Shown here: positions 53,404-62,812 of the stretch, piece by piece | Position numbering within the stretch: position 1 is the stretch's first letter | How the letters are laid out: the number at the start of each line of letters is the position of its first letter | Assembly (NCBI RefSeq): GCF_014697475.1 | Contig: NZ_JACJRV010000031.1 | Coordinates: 1 to 64,000 of the forward strand | Reading direction: 5' to 3' | Origin: Nostoc sp. FACHB-152 | Lineage (GTDB): Bacteria > Cyanobacteriota > Cyanobacteriia > Cyanobacteriales > Nostocaceae | DNA length: 64,000 nucleotides | Translations under genes and position numbers: made by a program | The notes under the pieces: generated by a model | Database searches by the model: none | What the model saw: only the letters and a program-made list of their open reading frames with translations | Told to the model about the DNA's origin: nothing

Positions 53404-53892
53404 TTAGATAATTACTTGAATGTCAGCATTAATGACATCTAGCACTCCGATCTGTTGTTGTTGCAGGACTGCTTTACCTATAGCATTATCATATATACCA
53501 CTACCTCCGGTGACTCTAAGTTCAGCTGGTTGGAGTGCTTCAAAATCCTGAACATTGAGTTGACCTTTAATTGTTAAGGTATTGCCGCCGCCGAAGTTAA
53601 AGGTATCGGTAATATCAGCAATAAAAGAGCCGTCGTTAATCTGTTGAACCAGTTTAAACTCGGCTTCGGAAGAGCCAATCCGGTTGCCTGATTTGTTAAA
53701 TAGAAAAGAGCTATAGGTACCGCCGTCGCCGATTTCGTTAAAGCCAGGTACATCGCCTTGATTGAAGGCAAAGCTAGATTCTATCCCGTCTTCGGTAAAG
53801 GATAATTTTAGTACTTCTATACCCTTATAAGCTTTTCCTAAAAAAGAATCGTTATTATTGCAGCCAAACTCGCCCGTTAGAGAATCGAACAT
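53404..53892 (-). CDS. allene oxide cyclase barrel-like/dirigent-like protein
   Basis: The 162-residue protein looks beta-rich: GTYSSFLFNKSGNRIGSSEAEF, FGGGNTLTIKGQLN, and VTGGSGIYDNAIGKAV. This spacing resembles the allene oxide cyclase or dirigent barrel group found in some bacteria. There is no signal peptide. I chose ATG 53892; a GTG at 53904 is the alternative. The function is unknown. It stands alone between the SMR and desaturase genes. Confidence 0.55.
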   Translation of the reverse strand: MFDSLTGEFGCNNNDSFLGKAYKGIEVLKLSFTEDGIESSFAFNQGDVPGFNEIGDGGTYSSFLFNKSGNRIGSSEAEFKLVQQINDGSFIADITDTFNFGGGNTLTIKGQLNVQDFEALQPAELRVTGGSGIYDNAIGKAVLQQQQIGVLDVINADIQVII

Positions 53893-54121
53893 GACTATAC
53901 ACACAACGCATTAATCGTACAAATAACATAGCCAGGTATTATCAAAGAATAAGTTATCTTACATTCGAGAAAGTAAACTATGGAGACTGTGAATTTGATG
54001 TTTGGATGTGATGCTTAGATCTGGCGGGGATCTGACTGAAGCATACTACTAGCGATCGCCTGTAGTGATAGTTCCGGTAAGCTAATAGTAACTTAGACAA
54101 CAAATTTAGGTGAGGTGGGTT

Positions 54122-55198
54122 ATGGGCGATCGCACGGTGACTGTGAATAGTATCGCTCAAGAGTTACAGCAAGTTACAGAAGACTTACACCAAGTTAATT
54201 CTACAATCGGGCTACTACGCTTTAGCTTACTTGGTTCAATATTTCTGGGCTTAGTAATCTTAGCTTGGTCAGTGCCAAATAATATCGTGTTTGTGTCTGC
54301 AACAATACTGGCGGGAGTTTTTTATGGCTTTTGGCTGATTTGTACCCATGATATGGCGCATCAAACCTTAACAGGTTGGCAGTGGTTTGATAATATCATC
54401 CCTCGGTTGATGAGTTGGCCAATGCTGTGGCCTTATAGCGTCTACGCCCAATTACACCGCTTGCATCATAGCTGGAATGGCATTGACTTACGAGATCCTG
54501 AAAGGCTGCAATGGACTTGGCAAGAATACCAGCAAGCGCACCCTTTAATGCGTTGGTATGTGCGTCATCAGTGGCTTGGCGATATTTTTATTTTGGGTGG
54601 AATAGGGCTAATTATTAAAACTTTTATTAAAGGTGTACGCTTTCAAAATACCGTTGCTAATATGCGACGACAAATAATGCTTGATGTCATGGGTATGCTG
54701 TTTGTGCATAGCATTATGTTAATGCTGGCAATATTTCAAGGCGAAATCCTGCGCTACCTGTTATTTTGGTTAATTTTAGAACGAGTAATTGGCATCATAG
54801 CCCAAACACGCGATCACTTAGAACACTACGCGCTGTGGGGTAAATTTACTAGTCACCAACTAACACAGCTTTATGCTTGTCGTAACATTCAGACGAGTTC
54901 TCTAGTTGGTTGGTTGATGGGTGGACTAGATTATCATGCAGTGCATCACACATTTCCCAATATTCCCTTCAACCAACTACCAGAAGCATTTGCGCGCATT
55001 CAAAATGTACTGCAAAAGCACAATTTACCACTAATGAAGTTGGAACTAGGCTATTTAAAATCTACATATTGGTTGAGTTGTCATCCCTCATTAATTGGTG
55101 AAGTTGACTCCTCAGACACCACAAATCGCCATCGCATGATTCCAGTGATAACAGGAGGCAGAGGGCAGGAGGCAGGAGGTGATACCGTTTCACTTTAA
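54122..55198 (+). CDS. membrane fatty acid desaturase/hydroxylase family protein
   Basis: The 358-residue membrane enzyme has three histidine boxes that bind a di-iron centre: HDMAH (in CTHDMAHQ), HRLHH (in LHRLHHSW) and HAVHH (in DYHAVHHTFP). Several hydrophobic helices flank them. It would introduce a double bond or hydroxyl using O2 and ferredoxin-type electrons; the substrate may be a lipid or carotenoid. I chose ATG 54122. The last 15-20 codons come from a minisatellite and the stop lies in a MITE-like repeat starting at 55181, so the natural C-terminus is probably altered. Confidence 0.85.
   Translation: MGDRTVTVNSIAQELQQVTEDLHQVNSTIGLLRFSLLGSIFLGLVILAWSVPNNIVFVSATILAGVFYGFWLICTHDMAHQTLTGWQWFDNIIPRLMSWPMLWPYSVYAQLHRLHHSWNGIDLRDPERLQWTWQEYQQAHPLMRWYVRHQWLGDIFILGGIGLIIKTFIKGVRFQNTVANMRRQIMLDVMGMLFVHSIMLMLAIFQGEILRYLLFWLILERVIGIIAQTRDHLEHYALWGKFTSHQLTQLYACRNIQTSSLVGWLMGGLDYHAVHHTFPNIPFNQLPEAFARIQNVLQKHNLPLMKLELGYLKSTYWLSCHPSLIGEVDSSDTTNRHRMIPVITGGRGQEAGGDTVSL
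55150..55180. repeat. GGCAGGA heptamer minisatellite inside the desaturase frame
   Basis: Units such as GGAGGCAGAGGGCAGGAGGC form degenerate heptamers at the 3' end of the desaturase reading frame. Related TGCCTCC heptamers lie at 38085-38115, 40722-40741 and 62725-62758. Confidence 0.7.
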
Positions 55199-55280
55199 AT
55201 TTGATACAAATAGACCGCAGGGGAGGCAGGGGGGTAGAGGAGAAATTATTTGTATCATTTATTTGGTGAAATGGTATGAG
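55181..55280. mobile_element. MITE-like element, copy without insertion
   Basis: This 100 bp element is the reverse complement of the 49318-49475 element minus its nested repeat. It begins GATACCGTTTCAC and ends GTGAAATGGTATGAG, with a polypurine centre (GACCGCAGGGGAGG). Its left end covers the last six codons and the stop of the desaturase gene. Confidence 0.85.
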
Positions 55281-55352
55281 AGGTAAAATATTACTTTTTA
55301 TCCCCTACACCCCCACATCCTTACACCCCTAAACCCTTGTTTCTCCAAAGTA

Positions 55353-55724
55353 TTAAACACCTAAGATTTTGTAAATTAAGCTGTTGATAATAGTGAGGGC
55401 AAAAGCACCTAGCACAGCACTCCAAATACCGAAGCGCAAGCGAAAGCCTTCAACTAACCAAGCAGCAACACTAAAGCAAACTACGGCAATCATAAAAGTG
55501 AAAATGCCGGATAATAAATCAAAGGTGAGGAAATTTGGCACTGCAAATATCAGACGTAAAATTGGTCTGACGATCGCAGTCACAATACCGAGAACTGCTG
55601 CCGAAATAAAGGCTTTTTTGGGAGTGTCAATTTCAACCCCTATAGGGAGTTTACTAATCAGTAACAAGCTAATAGATGTTACAATCCAAACAATTAAAAG
55701 TGTCACAATTACATTCATTGCCAT
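55353..55724 (-). CDS. phage holin-like membrane protein (PF04020 type)
   Basis: The 123-residue protein has four hydrophobic helices and the early signature VEIDTPKKAFISAAVLGIVTAIVRPIL, typical of the small PF04020 (phage holin 4_2/DUF360) family found in many cyanobacteria. No phage genes surround it, so it is an ordinary chromosomal member of unknown function. It starts at ATG 55724. Confidence 0.8.
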   Translation of the reverse strand: MAMNVIVTLLIVWIVTSISLLLISKLPIGVEIDTPKKAFISAAVLGIVTAIVRPILRLIFAVPNFLTFDLLSGIFTFMIAVVCFSVAAWLVEGFRLRFGIWSAVLGAFALTIINSLIYKILGV

Positions 55725-56139
55725 AACCCTTGAAACGCGAATGGCGATTTGCGATCGCTTACTTTAGCAAGCGACCTCAGAATATTGGTAGTTTAGCCAA
55801 TTACCTGTAAATTAGCAGATATTTTTCTATGATGATAATTTATTTTGTATCTCTTTAGGTTTAGGCGATAAGAGGGGACACGGGAGACAAGGAGGAAATT
55901 CTGACAAATAACAGGGTGTGGGGTGTAGGGTGTGGTGATGGAAAAACTTTAGTTCCGGGTTTAAGCGAGCGTAAAAAAAAGATGTATTTCGCAACACGCA
56001 GTGCGATTAAATACAGCATCCTTATTTTAATCCCACGTTTTTAAGCGTGGGTTCTTACACCCGACACCCTACCCCCTACACCCTTCTGAACAATCCTCCT
56101 TGTCTTCCCCACTTCCCTTGTGTCATTCTTCAGGCAAAT
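55725..56139. other. intergenic stretch with a CCCACG hairpin
   Basis: It contains a GTGTGGGGTGTAGGG minisatellite (about 55915-55935) and a perfect CCCACG(N8)CGTGGG-type hairpin at 56032-56051. The arms resemble the right-end hairpins of IS200/IS605 elements, but no transposase or target pair can be shown. No gene was recognised. Confidence 0.45.
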
Positions 56140-56784
56140 TCACCTTTGTGGTGCAGGACTAGTTTTTCTTGGTGCGTTAGGAATAGCAGGATTAACACCA
56201 GGGTTGAGCGGACTGACACCTTGACCTGCTGGTGGCTGAACAGGAGCAGTAGGTATTTGATTAGGATTAAAATTACCAGGTGGATTAAATTCTGGGACTG
56301 GTGCTGGTGGGATACCAGGAATTGATGGGATATTAGGGTCTACAGGCAGGTTAGGCGACGAAACTGATGGTTGAGTAGGCCCTGGGATAATTCCCAAAGA
56401 AACGCGATCGCCTCCTACTTGGCGCAATATATCCAATGTTTCAATGACATCATTGTAAGTTGTAGTTCGTGACGCATTCAGCACCAAAATACCGTTAGGA
56501 TTTTGTTGAAGATACTGCTTTAAATTCTCGGCTAATTCCTCCCGTTTCACAGGTTGTTTTTCTATGTAAGTGTTTCCTACTGCATCAATAGTGACAATCC
56601 TACTAGCATCTTGCCCCGCAACTGTACCTGTAGCAGCTTTAGGCAAATCAACATTAATAGCTTGTTGGCGAGTAAATTGCAATGCCGCTAACAAAAAAAA
56701 CGTCAAAATACAAAAAACAACATCAATCAAAGGAATGATTTGAATTTGTATTTCTTCAACTGGAGTATGCAGATTAACTTTCAT
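56140..56784 (-). CDS. exbD: ExbD/TolR family biopolymer transport protein with Pro-rich tail
   Basis: The 214-residue protein has one TM helix (about 15-38, with PLIDVVFCILTFFLL and the catalytic Asp) and a periplasmic domain to about residue 135. An extra tail of about 75 residues is Pro- and Asn-rich (SIPGIPPAPVPEFN and so on). The tail is absent from standard ExbD. It works with ExbB, encoded 17 bp upstream, as an ion-driven motor. No TonB gene is in view. It starts at ATG 56784. Confidence 0.9.
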   Translation of the reverse strand: MKVNLHTPVEEIQIQIIPLIDVVFCILTFFLLAALQFTRQQAINVDLPKAATGTVAGQDASRIVTIDAVGNTYIEKQPVKREELAENLKQYLQQNPNGILVLNASRTTTYNDVIETLDILRQVGGDRVSLGIIPGPTQPSVSSPNLPVDPNIPSIPGIPPAPVPEFNPPGNFNPNQIPTAPVQPPAGQGVSPLNPGVNPAIPNAPRKTSPAPQR

Positions 56785-56801
56785 CGTCTTTGAATTTTTG
56801 G

Positions 56802-57545
56802 TTATTGCTCAGGATCTAATGAATCAGCCACATTAGGTGGCTCTGGAGGTTGAGGAAATGAACTTTTGGCTTGTTTACGTCGTGGTGTAAAGCTATCCTG
56901 AACAGTTGATGTACTCTTGCTAAACTCAGGCGGAGATTGACGGTAAAGTAATTCCAACTCATTACCCGCGCTGCGAAAAATCTTGACTTGATTAACCAAA
57001 AAACTTTGAAATAAGCGATAAAATGCCAAACTAACAATTGCAACTATTAACCCTGTAGCCGTGCTAATTAGTGATTCACCAATCCCAGTAGTTACCCCAG
57101 CTGTTGATTCCGTTCCTAAATCACCAATCCGAATTGATCGCAAAGATCGTATTAAACCCAACACTGTACCTAACAATCCCAACAATGGTGATAGTGCAAT
57201 CACTGCTTCTAACAGTTTTTCCCCTCGACGCATTCCAGCTAATTCGTCTTCTGCTGTGGCTTCTAGTGCTAAACGAAAGGTTTCTAAATCAACTCTTAGT
57301 AAGCGCAATGGTGCGTAAAGAAATCTTCCAATTGGCTGGTCTGTGGCTTGTTTGGCAATATCTGCGGCTATATCCCAATCATCTTGGGCTGCATCTAGCA
57401 CTCGGTTAACTATTTGCTTTTCTTGCGTTAAAATTCGCAACCAGAACCATAAACGCTCTAATATTACACTTAAAGCTAGAACTGACAAAACTGCCAAAGG
57501 CCACATTGCTGGGCCACCTTTTTGAAACAGGTCTAAAATATCCAC
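56802..57545 (-). CDS. exbB: ExbB/TolQ/MotA family proton channel protein
   Basis: The 247-residue protein has three TM helices. The signature [25 protein letters not shown] followed by [23 protein letters not shown] is typical of MotA/TolQ/ExbB channel subunits. It pairs with ExbD from the next gene to couple proton flow to outer-membrane transport or cell-envelope work. Hydrophilic N- and C-terminal parts are cytoplasmic. It starts at ATG 57545. Confidence 0.92.
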   Translation of the reverse strand: MDILDLFQKGGPAMWPLAVLSVLALSVILERLWFWLRILTQEKQIVNRVLDAAQDDWDIAADIAKQATDQPIGRFLYAPLRLLRVDLETFRLALEATAEDELAGMRRGEKLLEAVIALSPLLGLLGTVLGLIRSLRSIRIGDLGTESTAGVTTGIGESLISTATGLIVAIVSLAFYRLFQSFLVNQVKIFRSAGNELELLYRQSPPEFSKSTSTVQDSFTPRRKQAKSSFPQPPEPPNVADSLDPEQ

Positions 57546-57660
57546 TGTTTAACTTTCCTCCCTCCGTTCCTAAAGCAATTATCCCAAAGCACTTTAATTC
57601 TAAAGATTAACGTGCAGTTAGGTACTTAGATCAAAGAAATTTCATGAGGAGACAGGAATT

Positions 57661-57733
57661 ATACCTTTTCACTTTCAGTTCGATACAAATAGACCGCAGG
57701 GGAGCAGAGGGGGCAGGGGAGAATAAATAATTA
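57661..57733. mobile_element. degraded MITE-like element
   Basis: The left half ATACCTTTTCACTTTCAG, then GATACAAATAGACCGC and the polypurine GGGGAGCAGAGG match 55182-55250. The right terminal repeat is missing or unrecognisable. It sits between the histidine kinase and ExbB genes. Confidence 0.65.
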
Positions 57734-57763
57734 CTATGGACTATTGACCATTGACTATTGACT

Positions 57764-59926
57764 CTACAACTGTTGTATGGGGATTTGAATTTTAAACTCT
57801 GTTCCTTGGCCTGGGGTAGAAAAACAAAGTAGCTTGCCGTTGTGCTTTTCAGTAATGATTTGATAGCTAATTGCCATACCCATACCTGTACCTTTACCAA
57901 CAGGTTTAGTAGTGAAAAAGGGATCAAAGATCCGGTTCTGTACTTGTTCTGGCATTCCTGGTCCATTATCGGCGATCGCAATTTCTATCCCTTGATCATT
58001 AAGCATTGAGGTGCGGATGGTGATTTGACTGGGATTTGCTTTGATTTCTTCATAGGTGCGTTTTTCATTAACTTCTTCTAAAGCATCAATTGCGTTCACC
58101 AGAATATTCATCAAAACCTGATTAAGTTGACCAGGATAGCATTCTACTGGCGGCAATTTGCTAAAATCTCGAATAATTTCAATAGCCGGAGACTCTGGCT
58201 TATCTTTGAGGCGGTATTGCAAAATTAATATTGTGCTTTCAATGCCTTCATGAATATCGACTGCTTTAAATTCTGCTTCATCTATGCGAGAAAAGTTTCG
58301 CAACGATAGCACAATGTTGCGAATCCTTTCAGTTCCCATTTTCATAGAAGGTATGATTTTCTGTAAATCTTCCATCAAGAACTCTAAATCGATTTCTTCG
58401 GCTAGTTCTTGTATGTCTGAGTCACCGTTAGGATAGCGTTCCTGATAAAGCTTGAGCATCCTGACCAAATCGTGTGTATATTCGTTCAGGTGAGCAATAT
58501 TGCCGTGAATAAAGTTTACCGGGTTGTTGATTTCATGGGCAACTCCAGCTACTAGTTGACCAAGGCTAGACATTTTCTCATTTTGAATTACTTGTGCCTG
58601 GGTACGTTGCAATTCGCTTAATGCATTTTTAAGTTCATTGGTACGTTCTTCCACTCGGTTTTCTAATTCGGCTTTACTCTCTTCTAAAGCAGTAAAAAAT
58701 TGACGTAATTGCGCCGCCATGTAATTAAAAGAGTGGGCTAATATATTGAGTTCTTCAATTGGACTAACATCTACAGTTTGTTCTAATTTACCAGCTGCCA
58801 TTGCTTGGCTAGCACGGTTAATTCGCAAAATCGGCTGTATTATCCAACCAGAAGTTAAATAACCAATCACAATTGCTACAGCTAATGCACCTATACAAAA
58901 CAAAATTGTAATTTGAGTGTTGGCGTTAATTTGTGCCATAAAAGCTTTTTCTGGCACACTCACTACTACTAACCAATCAAGTCCATATTGATCTCGCCAA
59001 GGGGTGACATATACAAAATTAGTCTCTTCTTGAAACTTCAGTTGCAGTTTTTTTGGTTCGGTAATTGACCCAAATCCGTTGAAGCTTTGTTGAATCTGCT
59101 TTGCAATATTTTGAACTTTAGGGTCTGGACTTTCTGTGGCTTTGATTCGCTGAACTTCCCCTTTAACTAGCGCAAAAGGCTCTTGCTTGCTAGAACTGCC
59201 AATTAACATTCCATTCCGTTCAAGAATAAACACCCGTCCAAAATGACTGATATCTAAACGCTGCAAAAATGCACTCAATTTCAACAAATGAATATCTGCA
59301 CCAACCATTCCTAATAATTTGTGGTTTTTGTCATATATTGGACGACCTGTAGCCGCAGTGATATAGGGGCCTGTGGGAGAGTTCCAACTGTAAATCCGCG
59401 ACCAGATTGGTTTACCAGCTTTTATTGGTTCTGTATACCAATTTTCCTTAAAGTTATTGTATTCGTAAGTGTTATTAATCCGGATGCGATCGCCTTGATT
59501 ATTAGTGGCGTAGTTTTTGCCATTATTTGGCAGTTTAGCACCCCAATCATCAATTGTGACTGTTTTACCGTCGTAGCGTGCGGCTCCTACTCCCTCACCT
59601 GTGGTCAATGCCATACCAATGTAGGTTAAGTCATAGGCTTGCATTTGTTTCCAAAAATACTTGCCAACGGTTTGGCGATCGCGTACATTCAATAATCCCA
59701 TCTCAATGGCATCTGCATTGATCTGATTCAGCTTTTGCGGAATAGATAAATAAGCATTCAGGTGTTGATCAACTATTGTATTGGTTCTATCCATTAGCTG
59801 ATCTGCTAGATTACTGACTGCTTTCTGCCCATTTTTAAATGACAAATAGCCAACTAACCCTACTGCACCGAAGATTTGCAAGGCAAACGGTACAATCAGA
59901 ACCAACTGTAATGGAAAAGCTTTCAT
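57764..59926 (-). CDS. Cache-domain sensor histidine kinase
   Basis: The 720-residue kinase has a TM helix (residues 4-28 from the chosen ATG 59926), a large periplasmic double-Cache domain (about 35-330, with [17 protein letters not shown] and GMVGADIHL), a second TM helix, a HAMP domain, a coiled coil, a HisKA-like domain with the phospho-accepting His in [12 protein letters not shown], and an HATPase domain with DNGPGM and GKGTGMGM. Cache domains bind small metabolites. No response regulator is adjacent. The catalytic half closely resembles the kinase at 17234-18970. A Met eight residues upstream is an alternative start. Confidence 0.93.
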   Translation of the reverse strand: MKAFPLQLVLIVPFALQIFGAVGLVGYLSFKNGQKAVSNLADQLMDRTNTIVDQHLNAYLSIPQKLNQINADAIEMGLLNVRDRQTVGKYFWKQMQAYDLTYIGMALTTGEGVGAARYDGKTVTIDDWGAKLPNNGKNYATNNQGDRIRINNTYEYNNFKENWYTEPIKAGKPIWSRIYSWNSPTGPYITAATGRPIYDKNHKLLGMVGADIHLLKLSAFLQRLDISHFGRVFILERNGMLIGSSSKQEPFALVKGEVQRIKATESPDPKVQNIAKQIQQSFNGFGSITEPKKLQLKFQEETNFVYVTPWRDQYGLDWLVVVSVPEKAFMAQINANTQITILFCIGALAVAIVIGYLTSGWIIQPILRINRASQAMAAGKLEQTVDVSPIEELNILAHSFNYMAAQLRQFFTALEESKAELENRVEERTNELKNALSELQRTQAQVIQNEKMSSLGQLVAGVAHEINNPVNFIHGNIAHLNEYTHDLVRMLKLYQERYPNGDSDIQELAEEIDLEFLMEDLQKIIPSMKMGTERIRNIVLSLRNFSRIDEAEFKAVDIHEGIESTILILQYRLKDKPESPAIEIIRDFSKLPPVECYPGQLNQVLMNILVNAIDALEEVNEKRTYEEIKANPSQITIRTSMLNDQGIEIAIADNGPGMPEQVQNRIFDPFFTTKPVGKGTGMGMAISYQIITEKHNGKLLCFSTPGQGTEFKIQIPIQQL

Positions 59927-60165
59927 TTTGCAGGAGTTAGTTCTATGCATTAATTTCTATCCTCCATCCCTGGATAGATGAAAATTTTACTTACCGCCCT
60001 AGTGTTCCCAGAAGCTCAAGTTCACTCAACATTTACAAAAAAATATATTTTTATTAATCAATTTTTATATGGTGTAGCAACTACCTAACTAATCTGGGAC
60101 GGTTATTCCCACCAGAATATCTCAACAGAATTTGCCAAAATAAAAGGTAAATGGAGGACTAAAGA

Positions 60166-60477
60166 ATGAAATTTTCTATAGATTCTGTATACAACTGGTA
60201 TCGCAATTTAATCCGTAATCCTAAGTATCGCTGGTGGGTAATTCTAGGAACGCTAGTATATTTTATTAGCCCCATTGATATTATTCCTGATGTTTTTCCC
60301 ATCGTCGGTGAACTTGACGATGTTTTCTTGATGACGCTGTTAGTTACTGAAGTGTCTGGGCTAGTGCTTGAAGGTTGGAAGGCTCGTAAAGGTGTAAGTA
60401 CTGCTACCAATACTTCAGATGATGCTAACTCTACTACTGCAAGCACTGTTGATGTTGATGCTGTTTCAGTTAAATAG
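60166..60477 (+). CDS. YkvA/DUF1232 family protein
   Basis: The 103-residue protein has the DUF1232 core (KYRWWVILGTLVYFISPIDIIPDVFPIVGELDDVFLMTLLV, about 20-62), a short membrane-associated segment found in many bacteria and plants, and a Thr/Ser/Asp-rich tail of 30 residues. Its function is unknown. It starts at ATG 60166 and is followed by a good terminator at 60500. Confidence 0.85.
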   Translation: MKFSIDSVYNWYRNLIRNPKYRWWVILGTLVYFISPIDIIPDVFPIVGELDDVFLMTLLVTEVSGLVLEGWKARKGVSTATNTSDDANSTTASTVDVDAVSVK

Positions 60478-60499
60478 ATTTTTAGATAAAAAAATAAAT

Positions 60500-60524
60500 C
60501 CCCACTTGATTTTTCAAGTTGGGG
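60500..60524 (+). terminator. Rho-independent terminator
   Basis: CCCCACTTGA and TCAAGTTGGGG form a stem with one bulged T, followed by GTATTTTTTTG. It ends the DUF1232 gene. Confidence 0.8.
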
Positions 60525-60658
60525 GTATTTTTTTGTAGCGATCGCTAATCTAGTTGCTACTACCTAATTTTTTAGAGATTATATCTGAAAGACTTCAATG
60601 TGGTATGGGAACAATATATGTATATGCCACAAGATTAATTAATAGTCTTTAAATTAAT

Positions 60659-61903
60659 ATGCCATCGAAAAAACAACAGCCAAATGGATGTGGATGCTTA
60701 AATATTCCCTTGTCTGTAATCATAGCTGTCTTAGGAGGCGGTTACTGGTTGTTCAGTCAAAGAGAAAATCTAGATATCAGTAAATTTATACCTAATAATC
60801 AAAGAATAAATATTCCTATTTTAGCTGCTACTCCAACCCCACAAAGAATAAATATTCCTACTTTAGCCACTACTCCAACTGCTTCTCCAACCCCGCGTAG
60901 CATTTTACCAAGCCCTCAAAATTTAGCTGCTAAGAATCAAAAAACCACTCGTAACCCAATACAATCTCAAAAAACCATATCACCTCCAACGCCTTGGGAG
61001 AAAAAAGTAATTAGAGGAATTTATTTAACTCGCTATCAAGCTACAAATAATGCTGATGAGCAAACGATTCGCCAAAGAGTTAGATACTATCGCTCTCAAG
61101 GAATTAACACTATTATTCACGGTGTTTGGGGTAATGGTTGTACGATGTACAAAAGCGAGGTTATGCAGCAAACACTAGGGTATAGTAGTTGTCCAAACCA
61201 GTTTCAAGAACAATGGTTAAATTGGTTGATTGATGAAGCGCATAAACAAGGAATGCAAGTTCATGCTTACTTTGAAAAGGGTATTAAAATAGATGAAAAT
61301 AGCCCAATTTTTGATTTAGCAGTGACTAAAAGGTGGATTGTTCCAGGAGTAGATAAAACCTACGCTGGAATCGACCATTATGTTTTGGATGTGCAGATTC
61401 CTGAAGTGGCTGCGTTCTTTAAAAATATTTTAGTAGAATTTGTCAAAAAATATCCGAATATTGATGCAGTGCAATGGGATGATTACCTGGGTTATTATGC
61501 TGAACTACCAGGGAAAGTTGACCGCACTGCTAATTTAACTAATTTTGTGCGACAAATGACAAGCTCGATGAAAAAAGCTAATGGCTCTGTGAGCTTTGAT
61601 ATTTGCCATCATAATCCTTATTGGGCTAAAAAATATTTCGCGGCTGACTGGGAAAAATGGGGCGTAGATCGCGCATTTATTCAAGCTTATAATGATAAAA
61701 ATTTTGCCGAAGAATTATATTACGCGCAAAAATATGCTGGGGTAGCAATTACAGACCATCAACTAAGTCGTTTACGAGAATTAGTCAATAATCCCAATAT
61801 AAAAAGTATCTTAGTCTTTCCATTTGCAGGAAAACCAGAAAAAACAGCTTCTGACTTAAAAAACTCCATAAAAATTCTGACTGAGACAAAGCCACGCCAG
61901 TGA
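60659..61903 (+). CDS. GHL10-type family 10 glycosylhydrolase-like protein
   Basis: The 414-residue protein has an N-terminal hydrophobic helix (about 14-33) that acts as a signal anchor. A Pro/Thr-rich linker follows with a duplicated block (QRINIPILAATPTP and QRINIPTLATTPT). The catalytic-type domain (about 120-405) is of the GHL10/DUF187 TIM-barrel kind: RGIYLTRYQ, INTIIHGVWG, VHAYFEKG, IDAVQWDDYLGY and FIQAYND. Putative acidic residues lie in WDDY. It may act on a cell-wall or exopolysaccharide. It starts at ATG 60659. Confidence 0.78.
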   Translation: MPSKKQQPNGCGCLNIPLSVIIAVLGGGYWLFSQRENLDISKFIPNNQRINIPILAATPTPQRINIPTLATTPTASPTPRSILPSPQNLAAKNQKTTRNPIQSQKTISPPTPWEKKVIRGIYLTRYQATNNADEQTIRQRVRYYRSQGINTIIHGVWGNGCTMYKSEVMQQTLGYSSCPNQFQEQWLNWLIDEAHKQGMQVHAYFEKGIKIDENSPIFDLAVTKRWIVPGVDKTYAGIDHYVLDVQIPEVAAFFKNILVEFVKKYPNIDAVQWDDYLGYYAELPGKVDRTANLTNFVRQMTSSMKKANGSVSFDICHHNPYWAKKYFAADWEKWGVDRAFIQAYNDKNFAEELYYAQKYAGVAITDHQLSRLRELVNNPNIKSILVFPFAGKPEKTASDLKNSIKILTETKPRQ

Positions 61904-62170
61904 CGCTCTTACAGATTGCTTGCTGCGCTAATATCACGCAGATGTCTCTGTAATGTTAATTGTGCGATTTTCTTGTCCTTGCTCCCTTTTATTCTTAAAT
62001 ACTCTCTCAAGGGTGAGATTACCAGAGATGGATAGACAAAATAGCTAGATGTACCCTTGGGTAGTTTAGTCAAGATTATGAAATATTTATTAATATAGAT
62101 ATAACCAGTGTCAAAGCTTAAAAAGTACTCATTTGCTGATACTGGATATTTCACTAACGGAGTAGAGGAA
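61904..62170. other. intergenic stretch
   Basis: There is no convincing gene. A reading frame on the minus strand (61909-62220) overlaps the next gene and shows no family signature, so I left it out. No repeat was recognised. Confidence 0.4.
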
Positions 62171-62389
62171 ATGAAAGACCCAAAAGCATCCAATTCTAAG
62201 GAGTTTGTAGGCAATCTCAAGAATGGAATTTGGTTGTTTGGTATCTCATCTTGGTTGTTTGGGATTACTGACCGCAGTATTGCTTCGTTTGCAGATGGCT
62301 ATTTATCTGCTTTGGATTTAACGCAATTATTTACAGCAGCTACTTTCTTTGTAGCTTGGCTGTTTTTAAAGCCTGCATCCAGAGTTTAA
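62171..62389 (+). CDS. small hypothetical membrane protein (72 aa)
   Basis: The 72-residue product has a hydrophilic start, one amphipathic stretch repeating WLFGIS and WLFGITDR, and a hydrophobic C-terminal helix with FTAATFFVAWLFL. I chose ATG 62171, which has GAGGAA just before it; a GTG at 62108 would give 93 residues. No family was recognised. Confidence 0.45.
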   Translation: MKDPKASNSKEFVGNLKNGIWLFGISSWLFGITDRSIASFADGYLSALDLTQLFTAATFFVAWLFLKPASRV

Positions 62390-62812
62390 ATGATGTATTA
62401 TGCAATGCGATCGCCCGAAGTAACTATCAGTTAATTAGCTGGTTATTAACCCAAGTTGAGCAACTTTCCAAGGTAGAACACTTTTTCTCACAATCAAGAT
62501 TCCACAAAAGTGCATCTATAGGAATCACAGGCAATAGGCAATAGCAAAGAATGCAGGTAAAAATGTACTGATTTTTGTCAAAAATCAAATATGAGTTCTA
62601 TATATAAAAATTAGGGTAATTCTGCAATGGAACAGAATTACCACAAGTGTTAATGAGTTTGCTTGTAAGTAGGAAGGCACAAATAAACTTAACTAGATAA
62701 GTCTTGGGCAAAATAGCTAAAAACCTCTTCCCTCCTGCCCTCTGCCTCCTGCCTTCTCCTAATTACAATTATTTATGTCCCTCTACTTAACTAATTTAGA
62801 ATTACTAGCTGA
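62390..62812. other. repeat-bearing intergenic stretch
   Basis: It contains a GGTAATTCTG/CAGAATTACC hairpin at 62615-62642 (10 bp perfect stem, related to the ftsH terminator stem), a TGCCTCC heptamer array at 62725-62758 and one HIP1-like site near 62406. No gene was recognised. Confidence 0.55.

Noticed and set aside
55353-55724. Holin-like gene as a sign of a prophage
   Set aside because: No other phage gene is near; the PF04020 family is widespread in ordinary chromosomes.
56032-56051. CCCACG hairpin as the right end of an IS200/IS605 element
   Set aside because: No transposase, left end or target pair was found, and such hairpins are common by chance in repeat-rich gaps.
57631-57981. 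116-residue minus-strand frame after the histidine kinase
   Set aside because: It overlaps the kinase gene in another frame and continues into a degraded repeat.
61909-62220. 103-residue minus-strand frame
   Set aside because: It overlaps the small membrane protein gene on the other strand and shows no family signature; possible but unsupported.
62356-62544. 62-residue plus-strand frame
   Set aside because: It begins inside the preceding gene and has no ribosome site or recognisable composition.
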